Assembly: GCF_016741775.1 (NCBI RefSeq)
Contig: NZ_JAERRK010000012.1
Location: 124,001-188,000, forward strand
DNA length: 64,000 nt
Source of the DNA: Streptomyces actinomycinicus
Lineage (GTDB): Bacteria; Actinomycetota; Actinomycetes; Streptomycetales; Streptomycetaceae
Direction of reading: 5' to 3'
The position numbers were made by a program, and so were the translations under genes. Each line of letters begins with the position of its first letter. Within the stretch, counting starts at the first letter, position 1. Positions 52,931-61,299 of the stretch are shown piece after piece. The notes beneath the pieces are model-generated. The model worked only from the letters and a program-made list of their open reading frames with translations. It made no database searches and was not told the origin of the DNA.

Positions 52931-54418
52931 TCAGACCACCATCGGCCGGTCCGTGGGCCTGATCGGGGACGGCAGGCGGGAGGTGCCGGTCAGATAACGG
53001 TCGACCGCCGCCGCGACCGCCCGCCCCTCCGCGATCGCCCACACGATGAGCGACTGCCCGCGCGCCGCGTCCCCGGCGGCGAAGACCCCGGGAACGTTGG
53101 TCGCGAAGCCGTCGTCCCGGGCGATCGTCCCGCGCGGCGCCAGCGCAAGGCCCAGTTGCTCGATCAGCCCGTCCTCCTGGTCGGGTCCGGAGAAGCCGAG
53201 GGCGAGCAGCACGTGGTCGGCCGGGAGCGTCCGCCCGGTGCCCGGCACCGTCTGCCGCCGCGCGTCGACCTCGACGAGATGCAGCGACCGCACCCGTCCC
53301 GTCTCGTCCCCCGTGAAGTGCAGTGTGGAGGCCGCGAACAGCCGGGCGTCCGCGTCCGCCTCCGGTGCCGTACCCAGGTCCCGCGCCTCCTCGTGCGCGG
53401 CCGACAGCCGGTAGATCTTCGGGTACGTCGGCCACGGCTCGGTGTCCTCGTCGCGCTCCGCCCCCGGCTGCGCGTAGATGTCCAGCTGGCTCACGGACGC
53501 GGCCCCCTCGCGCACCGCGGTCCCCAGACAGTCCGCCCCGGTGTCTCCACCGCCGATGATCACGACATGCTTGCCGGCAGCCGAAAGCGGCGATACCTCC
53601 AGATCCCCCTCACACACCCGATTGGCCAGCGGCAGATACTGCATGGCCTGGTGTATCCCTTTCAACTCCCGGCCCGGTACGGGAAGTTCCCGCCACGCCG
53701 TCGCTCCCGTGGCGATCACCACCGCGTCGTACCGGGTCCGCAGTTCCGCCGCCGGTACGTCCCGCCCCACCGCCGTCGACGTACGGAACTTCGTCCCCTC
53801 GGCCCGCATCTGCTCGATCCGCCGCTCCAGGTGGTGCTTCTCCATCTTGAACGCGGGGATGCCGTACCGCATCAGCCCGCCGATCCGGTCGTCCTTCTCG
53901 TACACGGCCACCGTGTGCCCCGCCCGGGTCAGCTGCTGCGCCGCGGCGAGCCCGGTGGGCCCGGAACCGATGACGGCGACCGTCCTGCCGGACAGCCGGT
54001 CGGGTGGCCGGGCCGGGGTGAAACCTTCCTCCCACGCCCGGTCCGCGATCGCGCACTCGACGTTCTTGATGGTGACCGCCGGCTGGTTGATCGCCAGCAC
54101 ACACCCCGCCTCGCACGGCGCCGGACACAACCGCCCGGTGAACTCGGGAAAGTTGTTGGTGGCGTGCAACCGGTCGCTCGCCGCCCGCCAGTCCTCCCGC
54201 GAGACGAGGTCGTTCCACTCGGGGATGAGATTGCCCAGCGGGCAGGCCTGGTGGCAGAACGGAATGCCGCAGTCCATGCAGCGGTCGGCCTGCTTGCTGA
54301 TGATGGGCAGCAGCGCTCGCGGGACGTACACCTCGTCCCAGTCCCGCACCCGTTCCTCGACGGGCCGCCGCGGCCACTCCTGGCGCGGCGTGGTCATGAA
54401 CCCCTTGGGATCGGCCAT
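52931..54418 (-). CDS. gltD: Glutamate synthase small subunit (GltD-type), not next to gltB
   Basis: The 495-residue protein has two N-terminal 4Fe-4S cysteine sets (CMDCGIPFCHQACPLGN and CPAPCEAGC), an FAD site (VAVIGSGPTGLAAAQQL), an NADPH site (VVIIGGGDTGADCLG) and the final GDAARGQSLIVWAI. GltD passes electrons from NADPH to the large subunit GltB. No gltB is within the window on either side, so this is either a second gltD copy or a GltD-like partner of another enzyme. The ATG has a GGAG site at seven bases. Confidence 0.9.
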   Translation of the reverse strand: MADPKGFMTTPRQEWPRRPVEERVRDWDEVYVPRALLPIISKQADRCMDCGIPFCHQACPLGNLIPEWNDLVSREDWRAASDRLHATNNFPEFTGRLCPAPCEAGCVLAINQPAVTIKNVECAIADRAWEEGFTPARPPDRLSGRTVAVIGSGPTGLAAAQQLTRAGHTVAVYEKDDRIGGLMRYGIPAFKMEKHHLERRIEQMRAEGTKFRTSTAVGRDVPAAELRTRYDAVVIATGATAWRELPVPGRELKGIHQAMQYLPLANRVCEGDLEVSPLSAAGKHVVIIGGGDTGADCLGTAVREGAASVSQLDIYAQPGAERDEDTEPWPTYPKIYRLSAAHEEARDLGTAPEADADARLFAASTLHFTGDETGRVRSLHLVEVDARRQTVPGTGRTLPADHVLLALGFSGPDQEDGLIEQLGLALAPRGTIARDDGFATNVPGVFAAGDAARGQSLIVWAIAEGRAVAAAVDRYLTGTSRLPSPIRPTDRPMVV

Positions 54419-54677
54419 GGGCGTCTCCTCGCGTACGGGCACCCAGGGCGCCGGATGTACGGCGGGCCGTGCGTCATCGAGCGGCACTCTTTCGGCCACG
54501 ATACGTCCGGGCCGACGGCCCCGCAGAGCGGCGGACAGCGCTTTCTGCCGGGGGTTCCTCAGTGACCGGCCGGGGGCAGGCCGTGATCAGCGAAGGAGGA
54601 AGCCCCGGATCGCTGACGGCGGTGGTAGGGGATCACCAGAGGCGGAGGTCAGGGCTCAGCGAAGCGGTGGTCAGGGG

Positions 54678-54746
54678 GCCACGCGGGCGGAAGTCAGACG
54701 GCCACGCGGGCGGAGGTCAGACGGCCACGCGGGCGGAAGTCAGGGG
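54678..54746. repeat. 23-bp tandem repeat, three copies
   Basis: Copies start at 54678, 54701 and 54724. The unit begins GCCACGCGGGCGGAAGTCAG. Related fragments (GGCGGAGGTCAGGG) occur just before. The array is in the 369-base gap between the gltD start and the 3' end of the DUF1772 gene, which otherwise holds no gene. Confidence 0.92.
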
Positions 54747-54787
54747 AGTCACCCTGGGCGCGATTCAGGGGGTTGCCATGGGCGGAA

Positions 54788-55267
54788 TCAGGTGAGGGCC
54801 AGTATGTAGACGAGGGCCGCCGCGGCGGAGGCCACGGTCCGGACGTGGTTCCAGTAGGTCCACTCGCGCACGTACACCGGCCAGTACACGGCGGCCTCCG
54901 GCGCACCCGCGGTGAGCTTGGCCAGCCGGTCGTTGCGGGGCACGTTCGCGATGATCGTCAGCCCGAACGAGCCGAACAGGTACAGCGCACTGCCGGTCAG
55001 CAGCTCCACCTTGCCCTGGTCCGGCCACACCACGAACGTCACCACCGCGATCATGACACTCAGCACCGCCGATCCCATGAACACGGCCATGAAGGCAGGC
55101 CGCACCGCGGCGACGTTGATCGCGTTCATCGCCGCGACACCCTGCGCGGGCGGCAGCGCAGCGAGCCCCCGCATCACGAAGGTCGAGAATCCGCAGAAGA
55201 CACCGGCTACCAGCCCGGTCCCCAGGATCCCCGCCAGGACCAGTACGAAGAACGGCCCCTCGATCAT
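54788..55267 (-). CDS. DUF1772 (anthrone oxygenase-like) membrane protein
   Basis: The 159-residue protein has four hydrophobic helices (FFVLVLAGILGTGLVAGVF, FMAVFMGSAVLSVMIAVVTF, GSALYLFGSFGLTIIANVP, TVASAAAALVYILAL) and the NVPRNDRL motif of the DUF1772 family. Some members are anthrone oxygenases; most have no known role. I use the ATG at 55267 (MIEGPFF), where homologues begin. A GTG 57 bases upstream (55324) remains possible because its upstream sequence is equally weak. Confidence 0.82.
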   Translation of the reverse strand: MIEGPFFVLVLAGILGTGLVAGVFCGFSTFVMRGLAALPPAQGVAAMNAINVAAVRPAFMAVFMGSAVLSVMIAVVTFVVWPDQGKVELLTGSALYLFGSFGLTIIANVPRNDRLAKLTAGAPEAAVYWPVYVREWTYWNHVRTVASAAAALVYILALT

Positions 55268-55380
55268 CTCCACGCCCCCATCCCACTCGGCCCGGGCCGT
55301 GCCCGGCGTCAGCATCAGCTTCACTCCCAGTAAAAGACCGACCGCAGATACCGGCCGTCACCCGAGCCCGCGCCGCCCCG

Positions 55381-55585
55381 CCTCGGCCCACGGCCGCCGT
55401 CCTGCGTACTTCGCCCCTCCCGGAAGCCCGCGTCACCTGGTATGGGCCGATGACGGCCGTCCTGCGTCCTTCGCCCGTTGCGGAAGCCCGCGCCGCCCCC
55501 CCTCGGCCGACGGCGGCCGTCCTGCGTCCTTCGCCCCCTCCCGGAAGCCCTCGCGCTCCGCCTCGGCCGATGACGGCCGTTCTCC
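55381..55585. repeat. 60-bp tandem repeat, about 3.4 copies, directly after the DUF2293 stop
   Basis: Exact 60-base period with copies at 55381, 55441, 55501 and a partial one at 55561. The unit holds GGCCGTCCTGCGTCCTTCGC and GGAAGCCCGCG. It ends a few bases from the stop codon of the minus-strand DUF2293 gene and fills the gap to the DUF1772 gene. Confidence 0.95.
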
Positions 55586-55588
55586 CTC

Positions 55589-56284
55589 TCAGCCGGCGTC
55601 TTCCCCGGCCGCCTGCCACGCCCGCAGCACGCTCTCCACGGCCGGCGCGATCCGGCGCCGGGCCTCATGCCGCGGTACCCCGCGCATCAGGAGCTGGTCG
55701 TACGGCGTGTCCACATGCCGCACGCCCGCCACGACCGCCGAGATCACCGCCCCCTCGGTCAGCGCCCGCCCGGCCGCGCTGCGCCCGACCCGCCCGCTGC
55801 CGCGCACCGAGGCGTGGGCCGCGATCGCCCGGGCCCGGTCGGCCGGGCACCCTGGGAACAGCCGGACGATCTCGGCCGCGAACGCTGCCGCGAACCGCTC
55901 GTCCTCCTCCGCCCTGCGCCGCGCGTCCCGCGCCCGCCGCCGGCGCCGCGCCTCCGCGTCCGCCAGACAGCGGGCCTCGGCCCGGGCGAGCGCGGCCTCC
56001 TCCACGAGCACGCCCTGACGTTCGTAGCGGCTCTTGCGCCGGTTGAACCGCACCACCACCGCCGACAGCGAGCTTTCCTCCCGCGACCTGCGGGTCAGGG
56101 CCGTGTCCCCGCGCGGCAGGAACACCAGGTGACCGAGGTCCGCACAGTGCAGGCAATGCGGGGCGCCCTCCTCCAGTACCAGCAGCGACAGCGGCCCGCG
56201 CCGGCAGCGTGCACACCGCTTCTGTTTCAGCGGCTGGATGACGACAAGTCGGCCGGGGGAGTGGGGAGTTGCGGGAAGCGCCAT
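55589..56284 (-). CDS. DUF2293 protein with zinc-ribbon-like N-terminus
   Basis: The 231-residue protein starts with a CxxC...CxxC set (CARCRRGPL and CLHCADLGH) that looks like a zinc ribbon and then LPRGDTALTRRSREES. A very Arg/Ala-rich helix (EARRRRRARDARRRAEEDER) and the C-terminal DUF2293 domain (EIVRLFPGCPADRARAIAAH, VIAAVVAGVRHVDT-like) follow. The conserved aspartate and histidine of DUF2293 are present. Its function is unknown. The ATG has GGGGAAAG at about eight bases. Confidence 0.85.
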   Translation of the reverse strand: MALPATPHSPGRLVVIQPLKQKRCARCRRGPLSLLVLEEGAPHCLHCADLGHLVFLPRGDTALTRRSREESSLSAVVVRFNRRKSRYERQGVLVEEAALARAEARCLADAEARRRRRARDARRRAEEDERFAAAFAAEIVRLFPGCPADRARAIAAHASVRGSGRVGRSAAGRALTEGAVISAVVAGVRHVDTPYDQLLMRGVPRHEARRRIAPAVESVLRAWQAAGEDAG

Positions 56285-56406
56285 ACGCGGTACTTTCCCC
56301 GCCGCCGCCCCGTCTCCCACCCCCACTCACGCCAGCTTGTCCCCTACCCCCACCCACACCAGCTTCTCCCCCTTCCCCGCCCGCGCCGGCTCTTCCCCTT
56401 GCCGCC

Positions 56407-56511
56407 CTCACCGGCCTCGCGCCCGCCCTCACCGGCCTCGCGCCCGCCCTCACCGGCCTCGCGCCCGCCCTCACCGGCCTCGCGCCCGCCCTCACCGGCC
56501 TCGCGCCGCTC
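56407..56511. repeat. 21-bp tandem repeat, five copies
   Basis: Units of CTCACCGGCCTCGCGCCC plus GCC, starting at 56407, 56428, 56449, 56470 and 56491, in the divergent gap between the DUF2293 and uridine-kinase-like genes. The 100 bases before it are C-rich with ACCCCCAC motifs. Confidence 0.95.
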
Positions 56512-56578
56512 CCGTCCCGACGGCCCGACGCCGTCTCCGCCCGGGCGCCCGCGTCGCTGCGCCGGGCCACCCGGCATC

Positions 56579-57220
56579 ATGGGCCGTGTGCGACTCGAAG
56601 CGATCACCTGGGACCGGCTCGCCGAGCAGCTTGCCGACCGGCTGGCCGGACTGGCACCGGCCGACGGTGCGACGTGGCCGCGTGTCGGCTTCGACGGAGC
56701 CCCGGCCGCCCGCCCCGGAGACCTCGCCGCCCGCGTCGGGGAGGCACTGCGGGTGCGTGGCCGGCCCTCGCTCGTGGTCGGCGCCGAAGGCTTCCTGCGC
56801 CCCGCCTCTCTGCGTCTGGAGCACGGGCGACGGGACGCGGAGTCGTACTACAGCGGCTGGTTCGACACCGGCGCCCTCTGGCGCGAGGTCTTCGGCCCGC
56901 TCGACCCCGGCGGCAGCGGACGGATCCTGCCCGACCTGTGGGATCCGGTCTCGGACCGCGCCACCCGCAGCCCCTACGTCCAATTGCCGCCCCGCGGAAT
57001 CCTGTTGTTCCACGGCCCCCTCCTGCTGCGCCACTGGTTCCCCTTCGACCTGGCCGTGCACCTCCTCCTCTCGCCGGGTGCCCTGCGTCGCCGCACCCCC
57101 GAGGCCGACCACTGGACCCTTCCCGCCTTCGAGCGCTACGAGGCCGAGACCGACCCTGCCGGCACGGCGGACGTCCTGGTGCGTGCCGACGACCCGCGCC
57201 ACCCCGCCTGGAACGGTTGA
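56579..57220 (+). CDS. Uridine-kinase-like protein with degenerate P-loop
   Basis: The 213-residue protein resembles the Streptomyces 'uridine kinase' group: RLEAITWDRLAEQLADRL, VGFDGAPAARPGDLAARV, SYYSGWFDTGALWREVFGPL, ILLFHGPLLLRHWFPFDLAVHL. The expected Walker A GxxxxGK(S/T) is replaced by GAPAARPGD, with no lysine. ATP binding by the standard mode is therefore doubtful, and it may be a pseudokinase or use another nucleotide site. ATG at 56579 and GTG at 56588 are both possible; neither has a ribosome site. Confidence 0.78.
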   Translation: MGRVRLEAITWDRLAEQLADRLAGLAPADGATWPRVGFDGAPAARPGDLAARVGEALRVRGRPSLVVGAEGFLRPASLRLEHGRRDAESYYSGWFDTGALWREVFGPLDPGGSGRILPDLWDPVSDRATRSPYVQLPPRGILLFHGPLLLRHWFPFDLAVHLLLSPGALRRRTPEADHWTLPAFERYEAETDPAGTADVLVRADDPRHPAWNG

Positions 57221-57277
57221 ACCCGGACGCCTGGTCCGTCGTGTCCTCTCGGTCTGATCCGCCGGCGCCCTCGCCGC

Positions 57278-58405
57278 TCACAGCCAGCCGTTGCGCCGGA
57301 AACCCCGGTACAGCGCCAGACACGCCCCCGCCATCACGGCCATGATCAACGGATAGCCGAACCGCCAGTGCAACTCCGGCATGTGGTCGAAGTTCATGCC
57401 GTACACCCCGCACACCATCGTCGGCACGGCGATCACCGCGGCCCAGGCCGTGATCTTGCGCATGTCCTCGTTCTGCGCGACGGTCACCTGCGCCAGGTGC
57501 GCCTGCAGAATGGAGTTGAGCAGTTCGTCGAACGCGGCGATCTGTTCCTTGGCGCGGATCAGATGGTCGAGCACATCCCGGAAATAGGCCTGTATCTCCG
57601 GGGCGACGACCCGTATGGGCCGGGTGGCCAGATCCTCCACCGGGCGGCCCAGCGGTACCACCGCCCGCTTCAGCTCCAGAAGTTCGCGCTTCATCTGGTA
57701 GATGCGGCCCGGGTCGAGCCGGGCGCTGTTCTCCGAGAACACGTCCGTCTCCACCTGATCGATGTCGGCCTGCACCGCGTCCGTGACGTTCAGGTAGTCG
57801 TCGACGACGTGGTCCGCGATCGCATGCAGTACTGCCGCCGGTCCTTTGGCGAGCTGGTGCGGGTGCGCCTCCAACTCCTCGCGCAGCGGGCCCAGGGAGC
57901 CGTGGCGCCCGTGTCGCACGGTGATGACGAAGTCCTGCCCGACGAACACCATGATCTCGCCGGTGTCCACCACTTCGCTGGTCGCCGTGAGCTGCTCGTG
58001 CTCCACGTAACACACTGTCTTGAACACCGCGAAGAGCGTGTCCCCGTAGTGCTCCAGCTTCGGGCGCTGATGGGCCTCGACCGCGTCCTCCACCGCCAGG
58101 GGATGCAGGTCGAACAGTTCGGCGATGCCGGCGAATTCCAGGTCCGTCGGTTCGTGCAGCCCCAGCCAGACGAAGCCCTCACCGCTCTTGCGCACCAGCC
58201 GGACGGCGTCCACCAGGTCACCGCACCCCGGCACACGCACACCGTCCTGGTACGTCACGCACTTCACCACGGACGAGCCCAGCGGTGACCTGGCGGGATG
58301 ACTCAGGTCCACGCGTCGCCGACGCCGGGCCAGCCGCGCCACCGTGCGCAGGCCGCCGACCCGGCTCAGCTCCGTGACCTTCCGCAGATTCCCTGCCATG
58401 GACAT
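57278..58405 (-). CDS. corA: CorA-type magnesium/cobalt channel
   Basis: The 375-residue protein has the long cytoplasmic funnel (WLGLHEPTDLEFAGIAELF, HPLAVEDAVEAHQRPKLEHY), a long helix, and the two C-terminal membrane helices with the gate motif YGMNFDHMP (GMN) and a basic end. It conducts Mg2+ into the cell as a pentamer. The ATG has a GAGGAG site at six bases. No M-box or other metal riboswitch is evident upstream, where a gene remnant lies. Confidence 0.94.
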   Translation of the reverse strand: MSMAGNLRKVTELSRVGGLRTVARLARRRRRVDLSHPARSPLGSSVVKCVTYQDGVRVPGCGDLVDAVRLVRKSGEGFVWLGLHEPTDLEFAGIAELFDLHPLAVEDAVEAHQRPKLEHYGDTLFAVFKTVCYVEHEQLTATSEVVDTGEIMVFVGQDFVITVRHGRHGSLGPLREELEAHPHQLAKGPAAVLHAIADHVVDDYLNVTDAVQADIDQVETDVFSENSARLDPGRIYQMKRELLELKRAVVPLGRPVEDLATRPIRVVAPEIQAYFRDVLDHLIRAKEQIAAFDELLNSILQAHLAQVTVAQNEDMRKITAWAAVIAVPTMVCGVYGMNFDHMPELHWRFGYPLIMAVMAGACLALYRGFRRNGWL

Positions 58406-58593
58406 CTGGATCTCCTCGCGTGGATCCCCTCGCACAACGCTCTCGCGCCTCGCCCGGCAAGTCTGCCAGTCCCCGGCGAAGTGCGGGCAAGCCTGTGGGA
58501 GCAGGGGGTTCCGCTTGGTTCCCGCCTGTGGACGAAGCGGCCGTCGAACCGGGCGAGCCGGGTGAGCGGGATGCTACGCCGACCCCGCACTCC

Positions 58594-58612
58594 GTCCCCC
58601 CCCCCCGCACTC
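58594..58612. repeat. 11-base poly-C between copies of CCCCGCACTCCG
   Basis: An 11-base C-run (58596-58606) separates two copies of GCACTCCG, directly before the methyltransferase remnant. It looks like a slippage product or deletion scar. Confidence 0.7.
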
Positions 58613-58622
58613 CGACCCTTGG

Positions 58623-58801
58623 CCTGCCCCGACGAATACGGCCCCGGACAGCGCCTCGCCAACCGGCTGCGCCAGGGCTTCCGCACGCTGCTCGCCGACC
58701 GCGGCGCCAACCTCTCCCACGGCCGCAAACTCCCGCGCCTGCTGCGGGAAGCCGGGCTGCACGGAATGGAGGCCGAGTACACCGACGTGCGCAGTGGCTG
58801 A
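58623..58801 (+). pseudogene. C-terminal remnant of a SAM-dependent methyltransferase
   Basis: About 58 codons read as PDEYGPGQRLANRLRQGFRT, LLADRGANLSHGRKLPRLLR, EAGLHGMEAEYTDV. This resembles the late part of class I methyltransferases (an R-G-A-D-x-x-x-G-R-x-L-P-x-L-L-x-x-A-G-L pattern). No SAM-binding motifs, start codon or ribosome site precede it; upstream there is only a poly-C scar and the corA 5' region. I infer a truncated, decayed gene. Family assignment is from pattern memory and should be treated as probable. Confidence 0.55.
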
Positions 58802-58852
58802 ACACACCGACGCGCGCAGCGGCTGAACACAACGGCGGGCCAAGGGGCTGAC
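58778..58852. repeat. 25-bp imperfect tandem repeat, three copies, starting in the remnant's 3' end
   Basis: Copies at 58778, 58803 and 58828 of ACACCGACGTGCGCAGTGGC plus TGAAC. The first contains the stop codon of the methyltransferase remnant. Confidence 0.85.
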
Positions 58853-58898
58853 CACAGCGATGGATGCTGGTCGAGCGCAACGATGGGCGAAGGGAAAG

Positions 58899-59846
58899 TC
58901 AACTGGCCTGTCGGGACACCACCTGTCCCCCGCTTTGCGGATGCGGCGGTCTGCCGCCCACCCGTTCCACCGCCTCCGCACCCGCACGGCAGCCCCGTTC
59001 CGCCGCCTCCTCCGGCGCCGCGCCCGCGACCAGCGCGGCGAGGAAGGCGCCGGTGAAGGCGTCGCCCGCACCCGTGGTGTCCCTAGGCACCACCGGCAGG
59101 GCCGGGACCCGGGCGCGTATGGCGCCGGAGCGGGCCACCAACGCCCCGTCCGCGCCTGCCTTGGCCACCACCATCGGCACGAGACGGCTCAACTCGGCCG
59201 CCGCGTCCGCGGGATCCGGCAGGCCGGTCAGCAGGCAGGCCTCGTCCCGGCTGGGCAGCAGCAGGTCCAGCTGCCGCGCGAACGCCAGGAACCGGTCCGC
59301 CCCCAGTTCCGCCAGGAAGCCGGCCGATGCCGGGTCCAGACTGACCGGCACGCCACGCGCGCGTGCTGCTGCCAGCGCCGTCTCGGCCAGCTCCCGACTC
59401 GGCTCCGCGAACAGCAGGTAGCCCGACAGATGCAGCCGGTCCACCCCGTCGAGCAGCGCGTCCGACCAGTCGGCGGGGCACAGCCGCAGGGCCGCACCGC
59501 TGTCCGTAAGGAAGGTCCGCTCGGCCGCTGCGCCCGTGTCGACGAGGCAGATCACCGTCCCGGTCGCCGCCTCCGGATCCACCACCAGCCGGGGCAGCAC
59601 CCCCGCCGCCACCAGTTCCCGCTCGTGCCACGCGGCGGCGTCCGCGCCCACCCGCCCCATCAGCCGTACGTCCGCACAGCCCGCATGGGCGGCCCAGCAG
59701 GCCACGTTGGCGCCCGCGCCGCCCGGCAGCGTCCGGATCACGGCGGTCGTGTCGGTGCCGCCCGCGAGCGGCCCCCGGTGCCGGGCGACCACATCCGTCA
59801 CCACGTCTCCGACGACCAGCAGCGCACCGTTCCGGCCCGCGGTCAC
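58899..59846 (-). CDS. psuK: PfkB-family kinase, probably pseudouridine kinase
   Basis: The 315-residue ribokinase-like protein has the N-terminal LLVVGDVVTDVVA, the glycine-rich GGAGANVACWAAHAG and the C-terminal anion hole/catalytic base DTTGAGDAFTGAFLA. Its GTG start overlaps the psuG stop as GTGA. Since PsuG splits pseudouridine 5'-phosphate, a coupled PfkB kinase is best read as pseudouridine kinase, which makes that phosphate. It could also be a more general sugar kinase. The C-terminal tail after ERVGGRPPHPQSG is variable. Confidence 0.85.
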   Translation of the reverse strand: MTAGRNGALLVVGDVVTDVVARHRGPLAGGTDTTAVIRTLPGGAGANVACWAAHAGCADVRLMGRVGADAAAWHERELVAAGVLPRLVVDPEAATGTVICLVDTGAAAERTFLTDSGAALRLCPADWSDALLDGVDRLHLSGYLLFAEPSRELAETALAAARARGVPVSLDPASAGFLAELGADRFLAFARQLDLLLPSRDEACLLTGLPDPADAAAELSRLVPMVVAKAGADGALVARSGAIRARVPALPVVPRDTTGAGDAFTGAFLAALVAGAAPEEAAERGCRAGAEAVERVGGRPPHPQSGGQVVSRQAS

Positions 59847-60751
59847 CCCCTCGTCCACGCCGTGGCGATCCGTGCCGCCAGCCGTACGTTGCCGCGCACC
59901 GCCGCCAGGTTGGCGCTCAGCGAGGCGCCGTCCGTGTACCGGACCAGGTAGTCCAGCAGGAACGGCGTCACCGCCTGCCCGATGACGCCCTGTTCCCCGC
60001 AGGCGCGGAGCGCGTCGGCGAGCACGCGCGCGTGCAGCTCGGGATCGAGTTGCTCGGCCTCCGGGACGGGGTTCGCGACGATCAACGTCGATGCCGGCGT
60101 GTCCAGCGCGTCCTGGGCGCGCATGACGGCTGCGACCTGCTCCGGGGTGTCCAGCCGCCAGTCGACCGGATGCCCCGAGTCCGACAGGTAGAAGCCGGGG
60201 AACCGGTCCGTGCCGTACCCGGCGACGGCCACACCCAGCGTCTCCAGCCGCTGCAGCGTCGCCGGCACGTCGAGGATCGACTTCACGCCCGCGCACACCA
60301 CCGTGATCCGGGTACGGGCCAGCAGCCCGAGGTCGGCCGACTCGTCCTGCGTCACCGTCCACTCGCGGTGCACACCGCCCAGCCCGCCCGTCGCGAACAC
60401 CCTGATCCCGGCCAGCGCTGCCAGCTGCGCCGTGGCCGACACGGTGGTCGCCCCGCTCACCCCCGCCGCGACGGAGAGCGGCAGATCACGGTGGCCCAGC
60501 TTGCGGATGCCGTCCTGGTTCGCGACCCGCTCCAGCTGCTCCTTGTCCAGGCCGACCCGGGGGCGTCCGTCGAGCACGGCGACGGTGGCCGGCACGGCAC
60601 CCTCCCGGCGCACCGCCTCCTCCAGCTCCAGCGCCACCTGCAGATTGCGCGGGCGGGGCAGGCCATGCGCGATGATCGTGGACTCCAGGGCCACCACCGG
60701 CTGCCGCGCGTCGATCGCCGCCCGGACTTCTTCCGACACCACCAGCACCAC
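59843..60751 (-). CDS. psuG: Pseudouridine-5'-phosphate glycosidase
   Basis: The 302-residue protein matches PsuG throughout: VVALESTIIAHGLPRPRNLQ, ATVAVLDGRPRVGL, KLGHRDLPL, FATGGLGGVHR, VVCAGVKSILDVPATLQRLE, YGTDRFPGFYL, ALDTPASTLIVANP and GQAVTPFLL. It splits pseudouridine 5'-phosphate into uracil and ribose 5-phosphate, salvaging modified RNA breakdown products. The GTG start has an AGGAGG site. It is the first gene of a coupled psuG-psuK pair. Confidence 0.95.
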   Translation of the reverse strand: MVLVVSEEVRAAIDARQPVVALESTIIAHGLPRPRNLQVALELEEAVRREGAVPATVAVLDGRPRVGLDKEQLERVANQDGIRKLGHRDLPLSVAAGVSGATTVSATAQLAALAGIRVFATGGLGGVHREWTVTQDESADLGLLARTRITVVCAGVKSILDVPATLQRLETLGVAVAGYGTDRFPGFYLSDSGHPVDWRLDTPEQVAAVMRAQDALDTPASTLIVANPVPEAEQLDPELHARVLADALRACGEQGVIGQAVTPFLLDYLVRYTDGASLSANLAAVRGNVRLAARIATAWTRG

Positions 60752-60851
60752 GTGCCCGCCTCCTGTCCGTCGGTCCTTGCCTCATCTCTGGCGGTCACCG
60801 GCCCCGGATAAACGCTTGCGGCCTGTGGGGGAGACCACCAGCCTGGGCCGC

Positions 60852-61283
60852 ATGACGAACAACACCACGCGTCTCGATCATGTCGTCCTGTGGGTGTCCG
60901 ACCCGGTCGCCGCAGCCGGCTTCTACGAGACGGCCGTCGGTCTCGAACCGCTCCAGGTCGCCGAGTTCGCCGAGGGGAAGGTGTCCTTCCCATCCGTCCG
61001 CGTCAACGAGGAGACCATTCTGGACCTCGCCCCGCGCACCCTCGCCGAACGCATGCGGATGCTGCCCGGCTCCGCCGACAGCGCCGGCCACCCGGTCAAC
61101 CACATCTGCCTGGCTCTGCCGGCCGACGCCTTCGACGCCCTGCGCGCGCGTCTCGAGGAACGCGGCGTCCCCGTGTCGGACATCGACCACGGTTCCTCCG
61201 GCGCCCGGGGCGACGCCACCCGAAGCTTCTACTTCCGCGACCCCGACGGCAACGTCTTCGAGGCCCGCCACTACGACGACTAG
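60852..61283 (+). CDS. VOC-family (glyoxalase-like) protein
   Basis: The 143-residue protein has two beta-alpha-beta-beta-beta modules of the vicinal oxygen chelate fold (LDHVVLWVSDPVAAAGFYET with a metal-ligand His, and HPVNHICLALPADAFDALRA, ending in FYFRDPDGNVFEARHY with a Glu ligand). It could be a glyoxalase, dioxygenase or resistance protein; the substrate is open. The ATG at 60852 is set by homology. It is divergent from psuG and convergent with ogt. Confidence 0.88.
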   Translation: MTNNTTRLDHVVLWVSDPVAAAGFYETAVGLEPLQVAEFAEGKVSFPSVRVNEETILDLAPRTLAERMRMLPGSADSAGHPVNHICLALPADAFDALRARLEERGVPVSDIDHGSSGARGDATRSFYFRDPDGNVFEARHYDD

Positions 61284-61299
61284 CGGCGTCCCGGGCCGG

